Shown piece after piece: positions 1-11,200 of a DNA stretch of 64,000 bases. Both the position numbers and the translations under genes were made by a program. Numbering within the stretch: the stretch's first letter is position 1; each line of letters begins with the position of its first letter. This DNA is from Lagopus muta (taxonomy: Eukaryota; Chordata; Aves; Galliformes; Phasianidae). The stretch is from positions 868,001-932,000 of the forward strand of contig NC_064447.1 in the NCBI RefSeq assembly GCF_023343835.1, read 5' to 3'. The notes under the pieces were generated by a model. That model ran no database searches, had not been told where the DNA came from, and worked only from the letters and a program-made list of their open reading frames with translations.

Positions 1-49
1 CTTTACCTAGCTCAGTTCCATGTGTGCTTTCCTGATCTCATCTCTGCTG

Positions 50-340
50 GCATGGATTGCATCTTTGTATCCTCTGTGATGACTCTATGGCCACTCCGTG
101 ATTCTGTGACAACCCTATGACAAATCTATGACACCTCTATGATGACTCTGACTACTATATTACTCTCTGAGGTCTACATGATGACTTTATGATATATTTG
201 TGATGACTAGGACAACTCCAGGATGCCTCTGTGAGGACATTATATTCATAATATAAGACTCTAGGATGACTCTGTGATGACCCTCAGGCTCTCTAACAAC
301 CTCATGCCAGCTCTAGGTCTCTGAGGTTTCTGTGACAACT
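50..340. repeat. Degenerate short tandem repeat (GATGACTCTATG-like)
   Basis: The stretch is built from diverged copies of a roughly 10-20 base unit resembling GATGACTCTATG and CTCTGTGATGA, with spacers of variable length. No reading frame persists. It resembles an old, decayed minisatellite; I cannot name a repeat family. The unit is related to the ATTCTATGA motif seen at avian CR1 tails, so expansion from a CR1 tail is one possible origin, but this is inference. Confidence 0.55.
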
Positions 341-450
341 CTATGACCCTAACACTAACATTAGCTCTAATGGCATTCACCCTAACCACTAAACCGAACT
401 CCCAGCGTTAAACCTAAAACAAATCCAAACTTTAATGATAACCCTAGCCA
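340..450. repeat. CCCTAA-like degenerate sequence
   Basis: Two exact CCCTAA hexamers (347-352 and 380-385) and several one-base variants (for example ACCCTAGC near 441) lie within about 100 bases. This could be a decayed interstitial telomere-like block or chance enrichment next to the preceding repeat. Too short and too diverged to be sure. Confidence 0.3.
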
Positions 451-479
451 GCTTCCCTATTCCTAATTCTATCCTGGGA

Positions 480-880
480 CATTTTAAATGTTCCCACGCT
501 GTCTGAAACCGTTCAAATCTGCCCACACTGCGCATGTCCGCCGGCGTGGCCGCGTCCGAGCTCGCTGCCGAAAAAGTCCCCTGCGCACACCGTCACTGAA
601 CTACTGCGCATGCTCCTCAGGCCGCTATTGCGCATGTCCGCCGGGGGAGCCATGCAGTCCACATTAGCGCTATTGCGCATGCTCACAAAGGTATCGCTGT
701 CGAAGTCGACGGGTCAGCGCCACTGCGCTTGCGCGCTGCGAGCTGCCGCAGTACTGACATTGGCCTGTGGGTGGCAGCAGAGGGCCGGGCGGCGGCACGC
801 TCTGTGAGCCTTTAGGCCGCCTCTGTCCCAGGGGAAGCTGCGGCTCCATTCACTGCACGGGGGAGCGCGTTGTGAGCTGG
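480..880. promoter_or_regulatory. CpG-rich region with NRF1-like motif cluster
   Basis: The composition changes abruptly from AT-rich to CpG-rich. Motifs of the form TGCGCATGC or TGCGCATGT occur at 529-537, 605-613, 629-637 and 674-682, with TGCGCTTGCGC at 724-734. They resemble half or near-full sites of the nuclear respiratory factor 1 palindrome. Two copies are followed by TCCGCCGG, so part of the block is a short direct duplication. A TATA-less promoter is plausible; direction is not determined, and the gene it serves could lie left of the window. No coding exon was recognised. Confidence 0.45.
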
Positions 881-1572
881 GGGCGGAGAAGGGGGAAGAA
901 AGAAAAAAGGAGTAATACAGAGAGCGGACATGGATAGGGGCAGACAGCAGGCGAGGAAGGGAACAGGACAGAGAGAGGAGCGAAGGGAAGAGGAGGGCAG
1001 CAGTGCAGGAGAAACAAATGTGGTGGCAGCAAGGCAGAGATCGAGATGGGAAAAATCTGGAGGAATGATAAGGGTAAGGGGCAACTGCATCCATAGAAAC
1101 ACAAAGCAGGAGAGGTTGAGACAGAAACAGAAAGAAAGGCTGCAAAGATGGAGAGGAGGGAGAGGACGTGAGATGGAGGGGTGGTGGGACACAAAGGGAC
1201 AGGAAGGAAAGAGAGAAGAGACAAGGCAGGAAGCAAGACAGATCTGACAGAAAAGTGTTGGACTTAGACAAGAAGGACGGAAAAAATAGAAAGCAGAAGC
1301 AAGATGTGGGGACAGGCAGAGAAAAAGAGGGAAGTTAAATAGCTAAGACAGAGAAAGAAGCATTAGGAGCAGAGAGAGAAAGAAATACACTAAGAAAGGC
1401 AAGGAGGATAGAGATGAGCAGAGAAACACAGGGAACAGGACACCAAGAGAGCAGGGATGGGGTGTAGTACACTGATAGACAGAGAAGTATTAGGGACAGT
1501 GAAATTGAGGAAAGAGAAGAGAAAGCAGGGCTGAGAATCAGAGAGAGAAAGAGGAAAAGAAGTAATTGAGGC
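880..1572 (+). repeat. Polypurine (GA-rich) tract, about 700 bp
   Basis: The plus strand is overwhelmingly purine over about 700 bases (runs such as AGAGAGAGAAAGAGG), interrupted by scattered single pyrimidines. The long open frames seen on both strands here are a by-product of this composition: the minus-strand translation is nearly all Ser, Leu, Pro, Phe and Cys. Such tracts can form triplex DNA and are often hard to sequence. It directly follows the CpG-rich block. Confidence 0.7.
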
Positions 1573-2483
1573 AGAACAGAGGAGTGTGGAGCCTTACAGA
1601 TCCCCCAGAACCCCAGTGAGCTCCCGGTACCTCCCGGAGGTGCAGTGTCCCCCCTGTATATCTCTGTGACCATTACAGAGCCCCACAGTACTCCTCAGAG
1701 CCCTCCAGCACACTCCAGACCCCTAACAAGAAAGGTACAGTCCCTTTACAGCAGGCTGGCACGCTGAGTGGAGGAGGTCCTGCAGAGCAGCACAGGAGAT
1801 GACTCCAAAATGGGGCTCCTGCACAGGACTCCATGGCACCTTGCCTCCTTGCACACACATGGACCTGCTGCCATGAGAGCCTGCAGCCACGGCAGGGCCT
1901 GACCTCTCCAGCATGAGCTCTCCAGCACCACCAGCCATGCTCCTGAGGCCCCAGCACCTCACTTCTGACCCCATCTGCAGCAGACAGAGCTCAGCAGGAT
2001 GGGCACCGACCTGTACCACATCCCAGAGCCAGGGATATGGGGCTGCTGTCACTGTGTGCTGCACAGGTGCCTGCTTAGCCTTCCCTGATAGTGATGGCAT
2101 CGTTTCTCTGCAGAAGCCCACGGGTGTCTGTGTGACGATAGAGTTCAGGCCCCTCCCAGCAGGCATTTTCCAGCTTCAAGTCCTCTAATTTATCTCTGCA
2201 TTGTGTTGCTTCATGGCGCGGCAGCTGTGGGAGGAGGAAAGGGTGAGGAGCAGTGAGGTGAGCATGTACAGCACAGTGGGTCTGGAGGAGGGCTGCAGGG
2301 GGCATGTGGGCCTGGGCCCTTCCTTCCCACCCTGTGGAGCAGGGGCCTGGGGGCCCCATCCTTCCCTGCCCTGCAGCTGCACACAGCACTCCATAGTGCA
2401 GTGGGTTGGGGGAAGCATTGCACAGCTCTGCTCAATGTGTCCTGAGGTACACCCAGGGCAGGGGCAGCCCAGGGCAAGAGTAA
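1573..2483. other. No recognised gene or repeat
   Basis: GC-moderate sequence with short chance open frames on both strands. None has recognisable domains, and none is flanked by convincing splice sites. I see nothing nameable here. Confidence 0.5.
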
Positions 2484-3185
2484 TAGAATTGCTTGAGTTA
2501 GAAGGGACACTTACAGGTGATCTAATTCAACTTCCTTGCACTGGACAGGGACACTTAGAATTCAATCAGATTTCTCCGAGCCCCATCCAGTCTGATTTTG
2601 AGTGTTTCCAGGGATACGGCACCCACCCCATCTCTGGGCAACATGTAAAAAAATTCTTCCTTCTATCCAGTCTAAATCTCCCCTCTTTTGGTTTGAAACC
2701 ATTTCCCTTGTCCTATCACAGCACACCCTGCTAAAGAGTCTGTCTCCTTCTTTCTTAAAGCTCCCTTTTAGATACAGAAAGGACATTCTCATGTCTCCCC
2801 AGAGCTTTCTCCAGGTTGAACAGCTCCAACTCTCAGCCTGTCCTCATAGGGAGGTGTTCCATCCCTTGGATCATTTCTATGGCTCTGCTCTGGACACACT
2901 CCAACAGGTCCATGTCTTTCTTGTACTGAGGACTTCACATCTGGATGCACTCCTCCAGATGATGGACTCTCCTCCAATGCGGAGCAGAGGGGCAGGATTA
3001 CCCCTTCACCCTGCTGGCCATGTTACTTTGGATGCAGCTTAGGATATGGTTGGCTTTCTTGTCTCTGTGGACACACTACTGTTTGCCATGTCCAGCTGGC
3101 CACCCACCAGTACCCCAGGTTCCTTTCAGGAGGGCTGTCTTCAATCCTTTCACCCCCCCAGTTTGTACTGATAGCGAGGGTTGCC
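2484..3185 (-). mobile_element. CR1 LINE, 3' portion, antisense
   Basis: Reading the minus strand, the element ends near 2484 with the usual CR1 tail region and carries typical CR1 sequence inward: the segment around 2800-2900 is the reverse of the CR1 stretch with 'cctggagaa' and 'ggatggaacacc', and 2640-2780 matches the AT-rich 'ggaagaa' region. It is diverged and truncated at the 5' side near 3185. Identification is from memory of CR1 consensus, not from a search. Confidence 0.8.
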
Positions 3186-3663
3186 CTGACACCGGACCCA
3201 CAGAAAGAGCTGGGGAGAGGCACAGGGCAGCCACACAGTGGGGAACAGAAACACATCCAAGATACTTAAAGTGCCCCCACCCAAACAGAGGGGCTGGGGG
3301 GCAGCTGGGCATCCCTGATGTCATCCTGCTGCTGCTTTTCTCCAAGGGCCCTGTGGACCTTGTGCCTCCCTGAAAGCCAGGCAGACATTGCCTGCTGGGC
3401 CAGGCTCAGGGCTGAGGGGAGCTGCTGGGGGCTCCAACTGCTGCTCAGGGTCCCTGGGTGCCCCTGGTGCCCGCCTGGGCTGGGGGCCCTGAGGTGGGCT
3501 CTGTGTTTATTGCATGTCTGTGGCTGGAGGACACCAGAAACAATTCATGGGTGGTGTAGTGTTGGTTGTTGCACACCTACAGGGCTTCGTGCTGTGTGTG
3601 ATTGAGATGCATGCAGCTGTGCCCACTGTCAGTGCCAAGAGGCATGAGCTCGCTGTTGGATTT

Positions 3664-3787
3664 AGTAGAATCACATCGAGTTATAGAATCGTTATGGTTG
3701 GAAAACACCCCCAAGATCACCAAACCCAACCACCAGCCCATCCCCACAGTGCCGTTAAGTCGTGTCTTCAAGTGCCACATCTCCACG
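3664..3787 (-). mobile_element. CR1 LINE 3' end fragment, antisense
   Basis: Begins with the reverse of a CR1 3' tail (TAGAATCACATCGAG then TAGAATCGTTATGGTTGG) and continues through the 'CCAAGATCACCAAACCCAACC' segment (shown here only as a short motif) to 'GCCACATCTCCACG'. The CpG island starts within a few bases of its right end. Confidence 0.85.
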
Positions 3788-4520
3788 TAGTGTGCGCCGC
3801 GGGGCGGGCGCTGTGTGCTCGGTGCGGGGTGCCCACAAATGCCGGCGCTGCACGGTGGAGCGTGTGAGCGTGTGCCGGGGTGCGTGCATCCATAAAGGTG
3901 TGCGGCGGGGCCGGGGCGGAGCGGGAAGCGGGGCAGCGGAGCGGAGCGGAGGCGGCAGCGGACCGTGGCAGGTAGGATCCTGCCGGCGGGAACGGGGCTC
4001 CCGAATTCCCGGGTGCCGCCGGTGCGAGCAGCCCGTCCGGGCCAAGCGACCGGGAGCGGGGTGGGCGGCGAGGGGAGGGAGCGGCTCCCGGTGCAGACCC
4101 GCAGCCCCAGACCCGACCGTGCCCGCTGCAGGAGCCCCGGGGAGAACCCGGCTGCCCGCCCCGGCTCGGTGCCTGCCGGATGCTTTGGAGCGGCTGCGGT
4201 TCCCAGGCTGAGCACCGAGTTTGTCCCCCGGCAGAACAAACGAGGTATCTGCACAGATGGGGAAACGGAGGCACTCTTTGCTGGGAACAACAGTGACAGC
4301 AGCAGAATGAGCAGCCCATTGAAAAAAGAGAGCTCGAACCGCCTGCTCCTCCTCTCCTCCGTTTGCTCCCGTCTGTCCAGAACACGAAGGGAGGGTCCGC
4401 AGCCCCCATCCCATCACCTCCCCCGTCTCCTCCCGCTCTCCTTGCCGTTCCCTCGCTGCAGGATCTGGCCGTGCCGTCCCGAGTCCCCGCCGGAACGCGC
4501 TGCCGCCCCACCGACGGTCA
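3788..4520 (+). promoter_or_regulatory. CpG island, putative promoter and leader exon of the galanin receptor gene
   Basis: Very GC- and CpG-rich sequence with several GGGGCGG-type boxes. A TATA-like CATAAAGG lies at 3891-3898; about 75 bases downstream there is a good splice donor, CAG|GTAGGA, with the exon ending at 3971. A second possible exon starts after a strong polypyrimidine-AG acceptor near 4462 and could end at a GTCAGTG donor near 4516. The receptor's first coding exon has its own acceptor at 7804-7805, so an upstream non-coding exon is expected, and this island is the nearest upstream candidate. The link is inference; another gene on either strand could own this island. Confidence 0.45.
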
Positions 4521-7500
4521 GTGCCGGTCCTGAAGCTGCCCGCAGCCCTGAGCCCTGCCCGTCCTGTGTCTCCTGGTTTGCCGTTCCAGCTTTGCCACCG
4601 ATTCAGATCTCATCCATCCCTGGCAACTTTACCTCTCCCTGTCACAGCACCTTTGCCCCTGCCAGCCCTGAGCAGCAGATGTGGAAGAGGAACCCCATTG
4701 CCCATAGTCTCCTTATTCTTTCTGTTCACGGTATCTGTCCCTCTCACATTCTCTGATAGCAAAGACTGTTCGGAACCAAATGAAACTCAAGAGCATTGCC
4801 ATAAACCCATTCACAAAATGGTAGGGTGTCAAACGGTTGCAAAATGCTTCCAAGGGACATTAGAGCAGACCCTCGGGTTCCTGCTGGCTGCCTGGGAAGA
4901 TGATGAACTGGGACTGGGAGTATCCCACTGCACCAGAGGTGCTCTGAGTCACTCCTTGAGGCTGTGTACTGCTTACACACACACTTGGAAGGGGTAGTGC
5001 TGCTGTCACTCTGTGCTGTTGCTATTGCTGTCCTGCCTCTGCAGGCAGGACTGCACACAGAGCGGGGCTTCAGAACTAGCGGAGAAGACGTATATATTCA
5101 TTTCTCTGCTCCATCAATGAGTGCTCTGATAGCTACTAAGCCACCACTTTACGTTCCCAGCTCCCCTATGGAAAGGGGAAACAAAGCACTGCTGGGCTTT
5201 ATACAGACAGGTCATGAATTGTGGGCAACCCTGAAGCTGTGGGAAAGACACACAGCCAGGCACTTAGCAGCCTGCCACCACCTCCTGCTAGTCACCATGC
5301 TCCTGGTCACCCACCGTCCCTGCTAAGAGCATTCCAAGCTCCCTGAATTCCTTTTCCAATAGGATTAAGAATTATGCTTGTAGCTGAGTGATAAATTGTA
5401 ACAGAAGTAGCTCCCTGACTGTCAGAACCAATTTTTGCCAAGTGAAGCATGAACTTCTCACATGCACATCAACGGATGTCAGATGCAGACTGTAACCAGG
5501 CTCTGTGACGTGCCAGCACTCTGAAGTGATCCCACAGCAGATCACAGCAGTGAGGGGATGTTTGCAAGGTTACCTTCTTTGATTTGCAGAGAGGCACGGA
5601 GGTATTCCCCATCTTTTTGTTCTCTTTAGATCAGCCTTTGAAGAGGGCTGACTGTGACTTATCTGCCTTCCAAGAGAGAGAGAGCAAAGGAAGAGCATCT
5701 GGTGATGAGCAGGATGGTGCGGAGGGGACAGCAGTCACCCTACCAGGCAGCACAGGCACAGTCTGTGTAGATGTTAATACGAAGCTGGTTTCTGGCTTTC
5801 TCAGACTATGAAAGGACCTCAGAGTATGCAAGGGTATAGCACTGAGCCTAAGCCAGTGCAGTCAAGTAGCAGTAGGAATACAACACCCATAACAGCCTGA
5901 GCACATTCCGCTGCACACAGGGAAGCTCTCTGGTCCCAAGGGTGTTAGGTAACAACAGCCCTGGTCCCTCAGCCAGATACTGGGACCAGACTCCCTGGTG
6001 GGTCTGGGTGAGCTCCCCTGCTTCCCATACATTCATACAGTGTGGGGTGTTCAGTTCCGGTGTGGCTGTAGGGTGGACTTTTGGCTATACTGAGAACTGA
6101 CACTGCCATTTTAATTGGTGGTGTTCACACACCAATGCAGAGCTGAGATCACATCTACCATCTACCAAAGATAAATAGCTTGCACCTCAGTGCTGGTCAG
6201 CCCACTTTTCTGGAGGATTCAGTTAATCCCTCTGCCATACAGGCAGCGTAAATAGGCCATTCCACATCTACAAACCTCAAGGTTTCTGGGAAGGAGAAGA
6301 GGCTCAGCCAGAGATCAAGTTTCTGTGCTGCACCCGACACAAAGCAAATTCACATTCAGCCTTGAGGACCCCTCTGCTTCAGGACTGGTAAGTGTCCAAG
6401 GGAGAAATCTGCATGTCTACAAATGAAGGGCAATGACCTGGTCTCCAGAGTGTAGTGATAGCTTCCTTCCCTGATGTAGGAGAGGCTGTCACTCTAGGAG
6501 GAGCATTTGACTCCTAGCAGCTGCTGGGAAGTCCACGGGAGGCCAAGGACTGCATCCTGCTTTGTAGCCTTTACGTGCCTTTAACACTTTCTTGATTGCA
6601 GCAGTGGTTGTGTTGAACAGGGCTTGCAGTGACTCCAAGCAGTGACATCCCCAAATCTGCACCGATACCTGGAGCACCTGCAGACCCACAGTCACATGCC
6701 TCTTGCAGCACTTCTGCTTCAGTCACTCGCACTGCCTGTGCTCCCAGGCCAATTCCCAAACCTGAATCAGAATGCACAAGCTAGAGCTTGATTAATTGCA
6801 GAGATTCCATGATCTCCATACTTGTGGTAAGCCAGTCTTGGACCACACAGTAGTAACAACAGTACACCCGTACAAACACTGCAGAGGGAAAAGGACTCCA
6901 GTCCTCCAGTTTATTCAAGGGAAACTATGCCTTTGAACATAGATAGATTGATATAAAATATATTCTTCCAGCTCCAGAACGAAAAAAACATGCTGTGCCT
7001 GTGATGGAAAACTAGAGTTTCGCCATGCAACCTCATCTTCAGCTTGCAATCCAAATGCTTGTTTTGATGGCAGGGGACTGATGCAGAAAGCTCAGTTCTA
7101 GGGGAGAGCTGCCCTGTGAGGCAGAGAGAAGGAATATGTTTCTGGATCACTGAAAGCAAAGCGTAGAGTGTTCCATCAGAGTTGCCCTCCCCAAAAAATT
7201 CATCACTTGAGCACAACATGGAACTGGGTAGTAGCTGTCACTGCCAAAAGCATTTCCAGCCTGTATCTAGTGTGTGATGCTTGTTCTAGGAGCAGGTACT
7301 GAAAGGACTGAAACAGAAACTATAAAACTGTATGTCGGTATTGGTGGAGCAAACACCTCAGATTGTCCAGCTGGTTGGTTTGAGGTTGAAGCCCCACTGC
7401 TGGGAACAAACCTCACACCCCTCCTTCCATCAGCTGGACCAGCTGGGAGGTGAAAATTCTGTCTCCCTTCTCCCACACTAGTGAAGGCTGTGCTACCCAT

Positions 7501-7805
7501 GGGGACAGATGCTATCCACTCCCCCAGGTCTCACTTCCAGCATCATCGGTCCAAGGTGACATCTGAGCCTGGGGTATGGATTCCTTCCAGGGCCAGAATG
7601 GGGCAGCACAGAACCCTTTACTCCCACCTTACCCACACCTATCCTACAGGCCAGCAGTGACCAGAAGAACCTGCTGAAATGCATGTGTGTCTCAGAGCTG
7701 AGAGCGGAGCTGTCTGTGTCCTGCCAGCCAACAGATCCATCAGCCAACCTAACAGGCCAAGAAGCACTTCTCCAGTCTCTCACCTCTCTCCCTGTGTTGC
7801 CACAG
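4521..7805. other. Probable 5' intron of the galanin receptor gene
   Basis: No coding exon, RNA gene or clear CR1 copy was recognised here. If the CpG island holds the leader exon, this stretch is intron; otherwise it is intergenic. Short open frames on both strands have no recognisable content. Confidence 0.35.
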
Positions 7806-8205
7806 GCTCCAGCACCTCACCACGGCACAGAACGATGGAGCACGAGGACTTCACCAGCTTGGCTGGGTACTGGAATTCCTCTGACAGTTACCAGTTCAGC
7901 CCTGCTAGTGTCATTGTCCCTGTGGTCTTCTCCCTCATCTTCCTCCTGGGCACAGTTGGCAACAGCCTGGTGCTGGCAGTGCTGCTGCGCAATAGGCAAA
8001 TGGGCCACAACACTACCAACCTCTTCATCCTCAACCTCAGCCTGGCTGACTTCTTCTTCATTGTCTTCTGCGTGCCTTTCCAGGCCACCATCTACTCCCT
8101 TGAGGGCTGGGTCTTCGGCTCCTTCATCTGCAAGGCTGTCCACTTTTTCATCTACCTCACCATGTACGCCAGCAGCTTCACACTGGCTGCCGTCTCTGTG
8201 GACAG
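7806..8205 (+). CDS. GALR2L: Galanin receptor 2-like, exon with start codon (TM1-TM3)
   Basis: Acceptor: pyrimidine tract then CCACAG|GCTCC, so the exon starts at 7806 with 29 bases of leader; ATG at 7835. Donor: GACAG|GTAACG, exon end 8205. Encodes residues 1-123 plus two bases of R124, covering the extracellular N-terminus and TM1-TM3. Confidence 0.88.
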
Positions 8206-11200
8206 GTAACGGCCTGACGATGCACTGGGGCTGGGGAAGGAGGACAGTCAGGAGAAGCTGGGTAGAGTGAGAGCGTGGGAAGGTCATGGCCTATCACCTT
8301 TGGGCGAGTCACTCAAACCGCAGTGGCAATGGTCTGTCCCAAAGGCAGTTTGGGGACTGGGTTTCCCATCCTCTAACAACCCCAAGCAGCACTTCCAGCT
8401 CTCCTGAGTGCAGAGCCAGTGCTGCTCCTGTCTGTGCTTCCCAGACAGGTTAGGGCGCTTGAGAAACTCAGCTCCACCCTCTGCCAGAAACACCCACTGC
8501 TCATCACCTAGCTCCAGATCAGAGGTGACACTGTGAGGTAATGTCTATCCCCAAGCCACTACTGCAGAAAAGTTTCATGTGGGGACAGCAAGGTGAACCG
8601 AGGGCACGGTGGGGGATGCCACATAAATGCACAAGAGGGATCGCTCATTCTCCTGCAGCTGCCAGCCCAGCACAAAACCTGTCACCTAACAGTTCTTGCT
8701 GCCTCACCTTTCCCAGCCCTTCTGGGAAAAGTGTCCCACAGCACATATGCAGGAGGGCAGCCATGCCACGAGGCATGTTTCTTCCTGGAAAACTGCCTAG
8801 GCTGCTCTGGCCTTATTGATGGCATCTAAATTGTTCCCAAGGACACTGCCTAGTTCTCCCTCAGGGTGACTGCTGTCAGCTGCCCCACTACTGACTGAGT
8901 CTGCCCTGGTGGTGTGGATGAGGAGGAGCTCCATGCTGGGGTAAGACAGCCTCACTTGCCATACACAGTATGTGCCCTGGCCCATCTTGCTCTTTGTGCT
9001 TGCTTCCAAGGGTACTAAGACAGGACAGGGTCAAACAGCCCTCTGCAGTAAAGAGGATCACAAGGCTGCAGGCAGAAGGACACTTCAGCACCTGTGCTCC
9101 CAGGTCCCAATAATAGGGAACCTCTGGGATGGATGAAGTCCCAGTGAGCAGCGTGGTCGGTCTATTCCTCCAGTCTCCTTCCACTTCATCCTGCTCTCGG
9201 GTGATGCTTGCAGGGCCCTGGTATCAGGCAGTTGTTCTACTCCAAGAGGCTAGCATCCCAGATGGGGTGATGGTGCAGGATTCCCAACAAAAACATCACA
9301 CTCCTCTGGTTTCTAGTGCTTATGTACTCTAGCTGTTGTCACAAGAAATCTGAGATTTCTCATGCTCCACCTTGTCTACACATTCTCTGTGCTGGGCACC
9401 CCTCAGCCAAGGCCTGTGAACCTCCTGACCAACACCAGCCAGCAGCTCAGGCCAGCACTGACAACCATGACAGATGGACAACTCTTACGGCAGCATTTCA
9501 GCCTCCTGCTTTCCTGTACCTACATCACCTGTCTGCAGTCTGCTGCTCCCGCCTGCTCAGAATTGGGGCACAATCTCAAAAACACCCGCCCAAAAGACGT
9601 GTTGGCAGGGCATTTGTGCATGTGTCCTTTCCCTTTCTGGTGGCACTTTTGTGCTGTTGTGCAGCATCTGCATTTCAGCATAACGTTGCATGACTCCTAC
9701 ACAGCTGCTTGGAGCTTTCAGGATGAAAGGACCAGCAAGCAACAAGAGTTTTGGCACATGTGTGACCCTTTTGACCAACTGCCTGTTTTATTCAACCTGC
9801 TCTGCTGGCCTGACAGTGCATCACATGGATGTCCTTCCCTGGGTGCTGGCAGGTGGAGACTGCAGTGGTTGTGCTCCTGTTTGTGCTGACAACACTTCTC
9901 TGTCCCTTACCCATCAGCACCAAGCCACCTTCTTTCTAACATCTACTTTGCAGGAGTGCAAAGCAAACATGGGAAAAGAGATTCCCATTGGCTGCTTGTT
10001 CCCTCTCCTACCTAATGTGTGCAACAGCATAGACCACACCAAAGGCAGTTCTGCCAGCTTTGTCCTGCAGTGTTGCCTGGAGGTGGATAAGCAAAGCTGG
10101 CCGTCACATTGGCCACTGCTGATGGAAGAGACAGGTTCCCAAAGACTGCCTGGCCCTTTTGGTACTCAGGTGGAGGCAGACAACCTTAGCTAGAGGGAGC
10201 CAATCTTTCCCTTGCCAGTCGAATCTGTGAAAGCCAGAGAGGGCTGAAAATGGGCCCTGACTGGGCAGGAGCCAGCACTGCATCCATCACCAAGTGAAGC
10301 TTCCTCTGATCTTGGAACTGCTAGACAAATTCCACCAAGGAGTGAATATCTGTATGGTCTCCACAGCCCTATTTCTTTCTAGATCAAGCATATAACCCAC
10401 CCCATCATATGCAGATGAGTCAGCCAGCCCACATCTATGAGAGGAGACACATCCTTACTACAAAGAGAACAGCTGTTTTACGCAGGACCATATTTCTAAG
10501 GGGCCATGAGATACCATGTAGGGCCACCCAGGGATCTTCAGGAGAATGAAGGAAGCCCTCTTGTTCCTGGTGTTTGTGTGGCCAGGCTTGGCTGAAATCT
10601 TAGCTCCAGTTGCTTTGCTCTCTCCTGCAGGTACCTGGCCATCCGCTATCCGCTGCGCTCCCGGGAGCTGCGAACCCCCTACAACGCGGTGGCTGCCATG
10701 GCTGTGATCTGGGGTCTCTCTGTGATCTTTGCTGGGCCCTACCTGAGCTACTATGACCTGATTGAGTGGGAGTCCAGCTACATCTGCATGCCTGGCTGGG
10801 AGGAGTGGAGACGCAAGGTCATGGACACCAGCACGTTTGCCTTTGGCTATGTCATCCCAGTTCTGGTCATCAGCCTCTCCTACACCAGGACCATCAAGTA
10901 CCTGTGGACAGCAGTGGAACCCTTGGAGGACATGTCAGAGTCCAAGAAGGCCAAGCGGAAGGTAACTAAAATGATCATCATCGTAACCATCCTTTTTTGC
11001 CTGTGCTGGCTACCCTACCACGTAGTCATCCTCCGATACCTCTATGGAGATTTCCCTTTCAACCAGGCCACCTATGCCTTCCGTCTGCTTTCCCACTGCA
11101 TGGCCTATGCCAACTCCTGCCTCAACCCCATCGTCTATGCCCTGGTATCCAAGCATTTCCGTAAGGGCTTCAAAAAAGTCTTCAGCTGTCTCCTGAGGAA

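Noticed and set aside
714..1271. Long open frames on both strands (up to 185 codons)
   Set aside because: They lie in the polypurine tract; translations are low-complexity (Ser/Leu/Pro on one strand, Arg/Glu/Gln on the other) and reflect base composition.
7683..8287. 195-codon plus-strand and 156-codon minus-strand frames over the receptor's first exon
   Set aside because: Shadows of the galanin receptor coding sequence in other frames; no homology of their own.
9362..9889. 175-codon frame inside the receptor intron
   Set aside because: No domain, no splice signals around it, and composition like surrounding intron.
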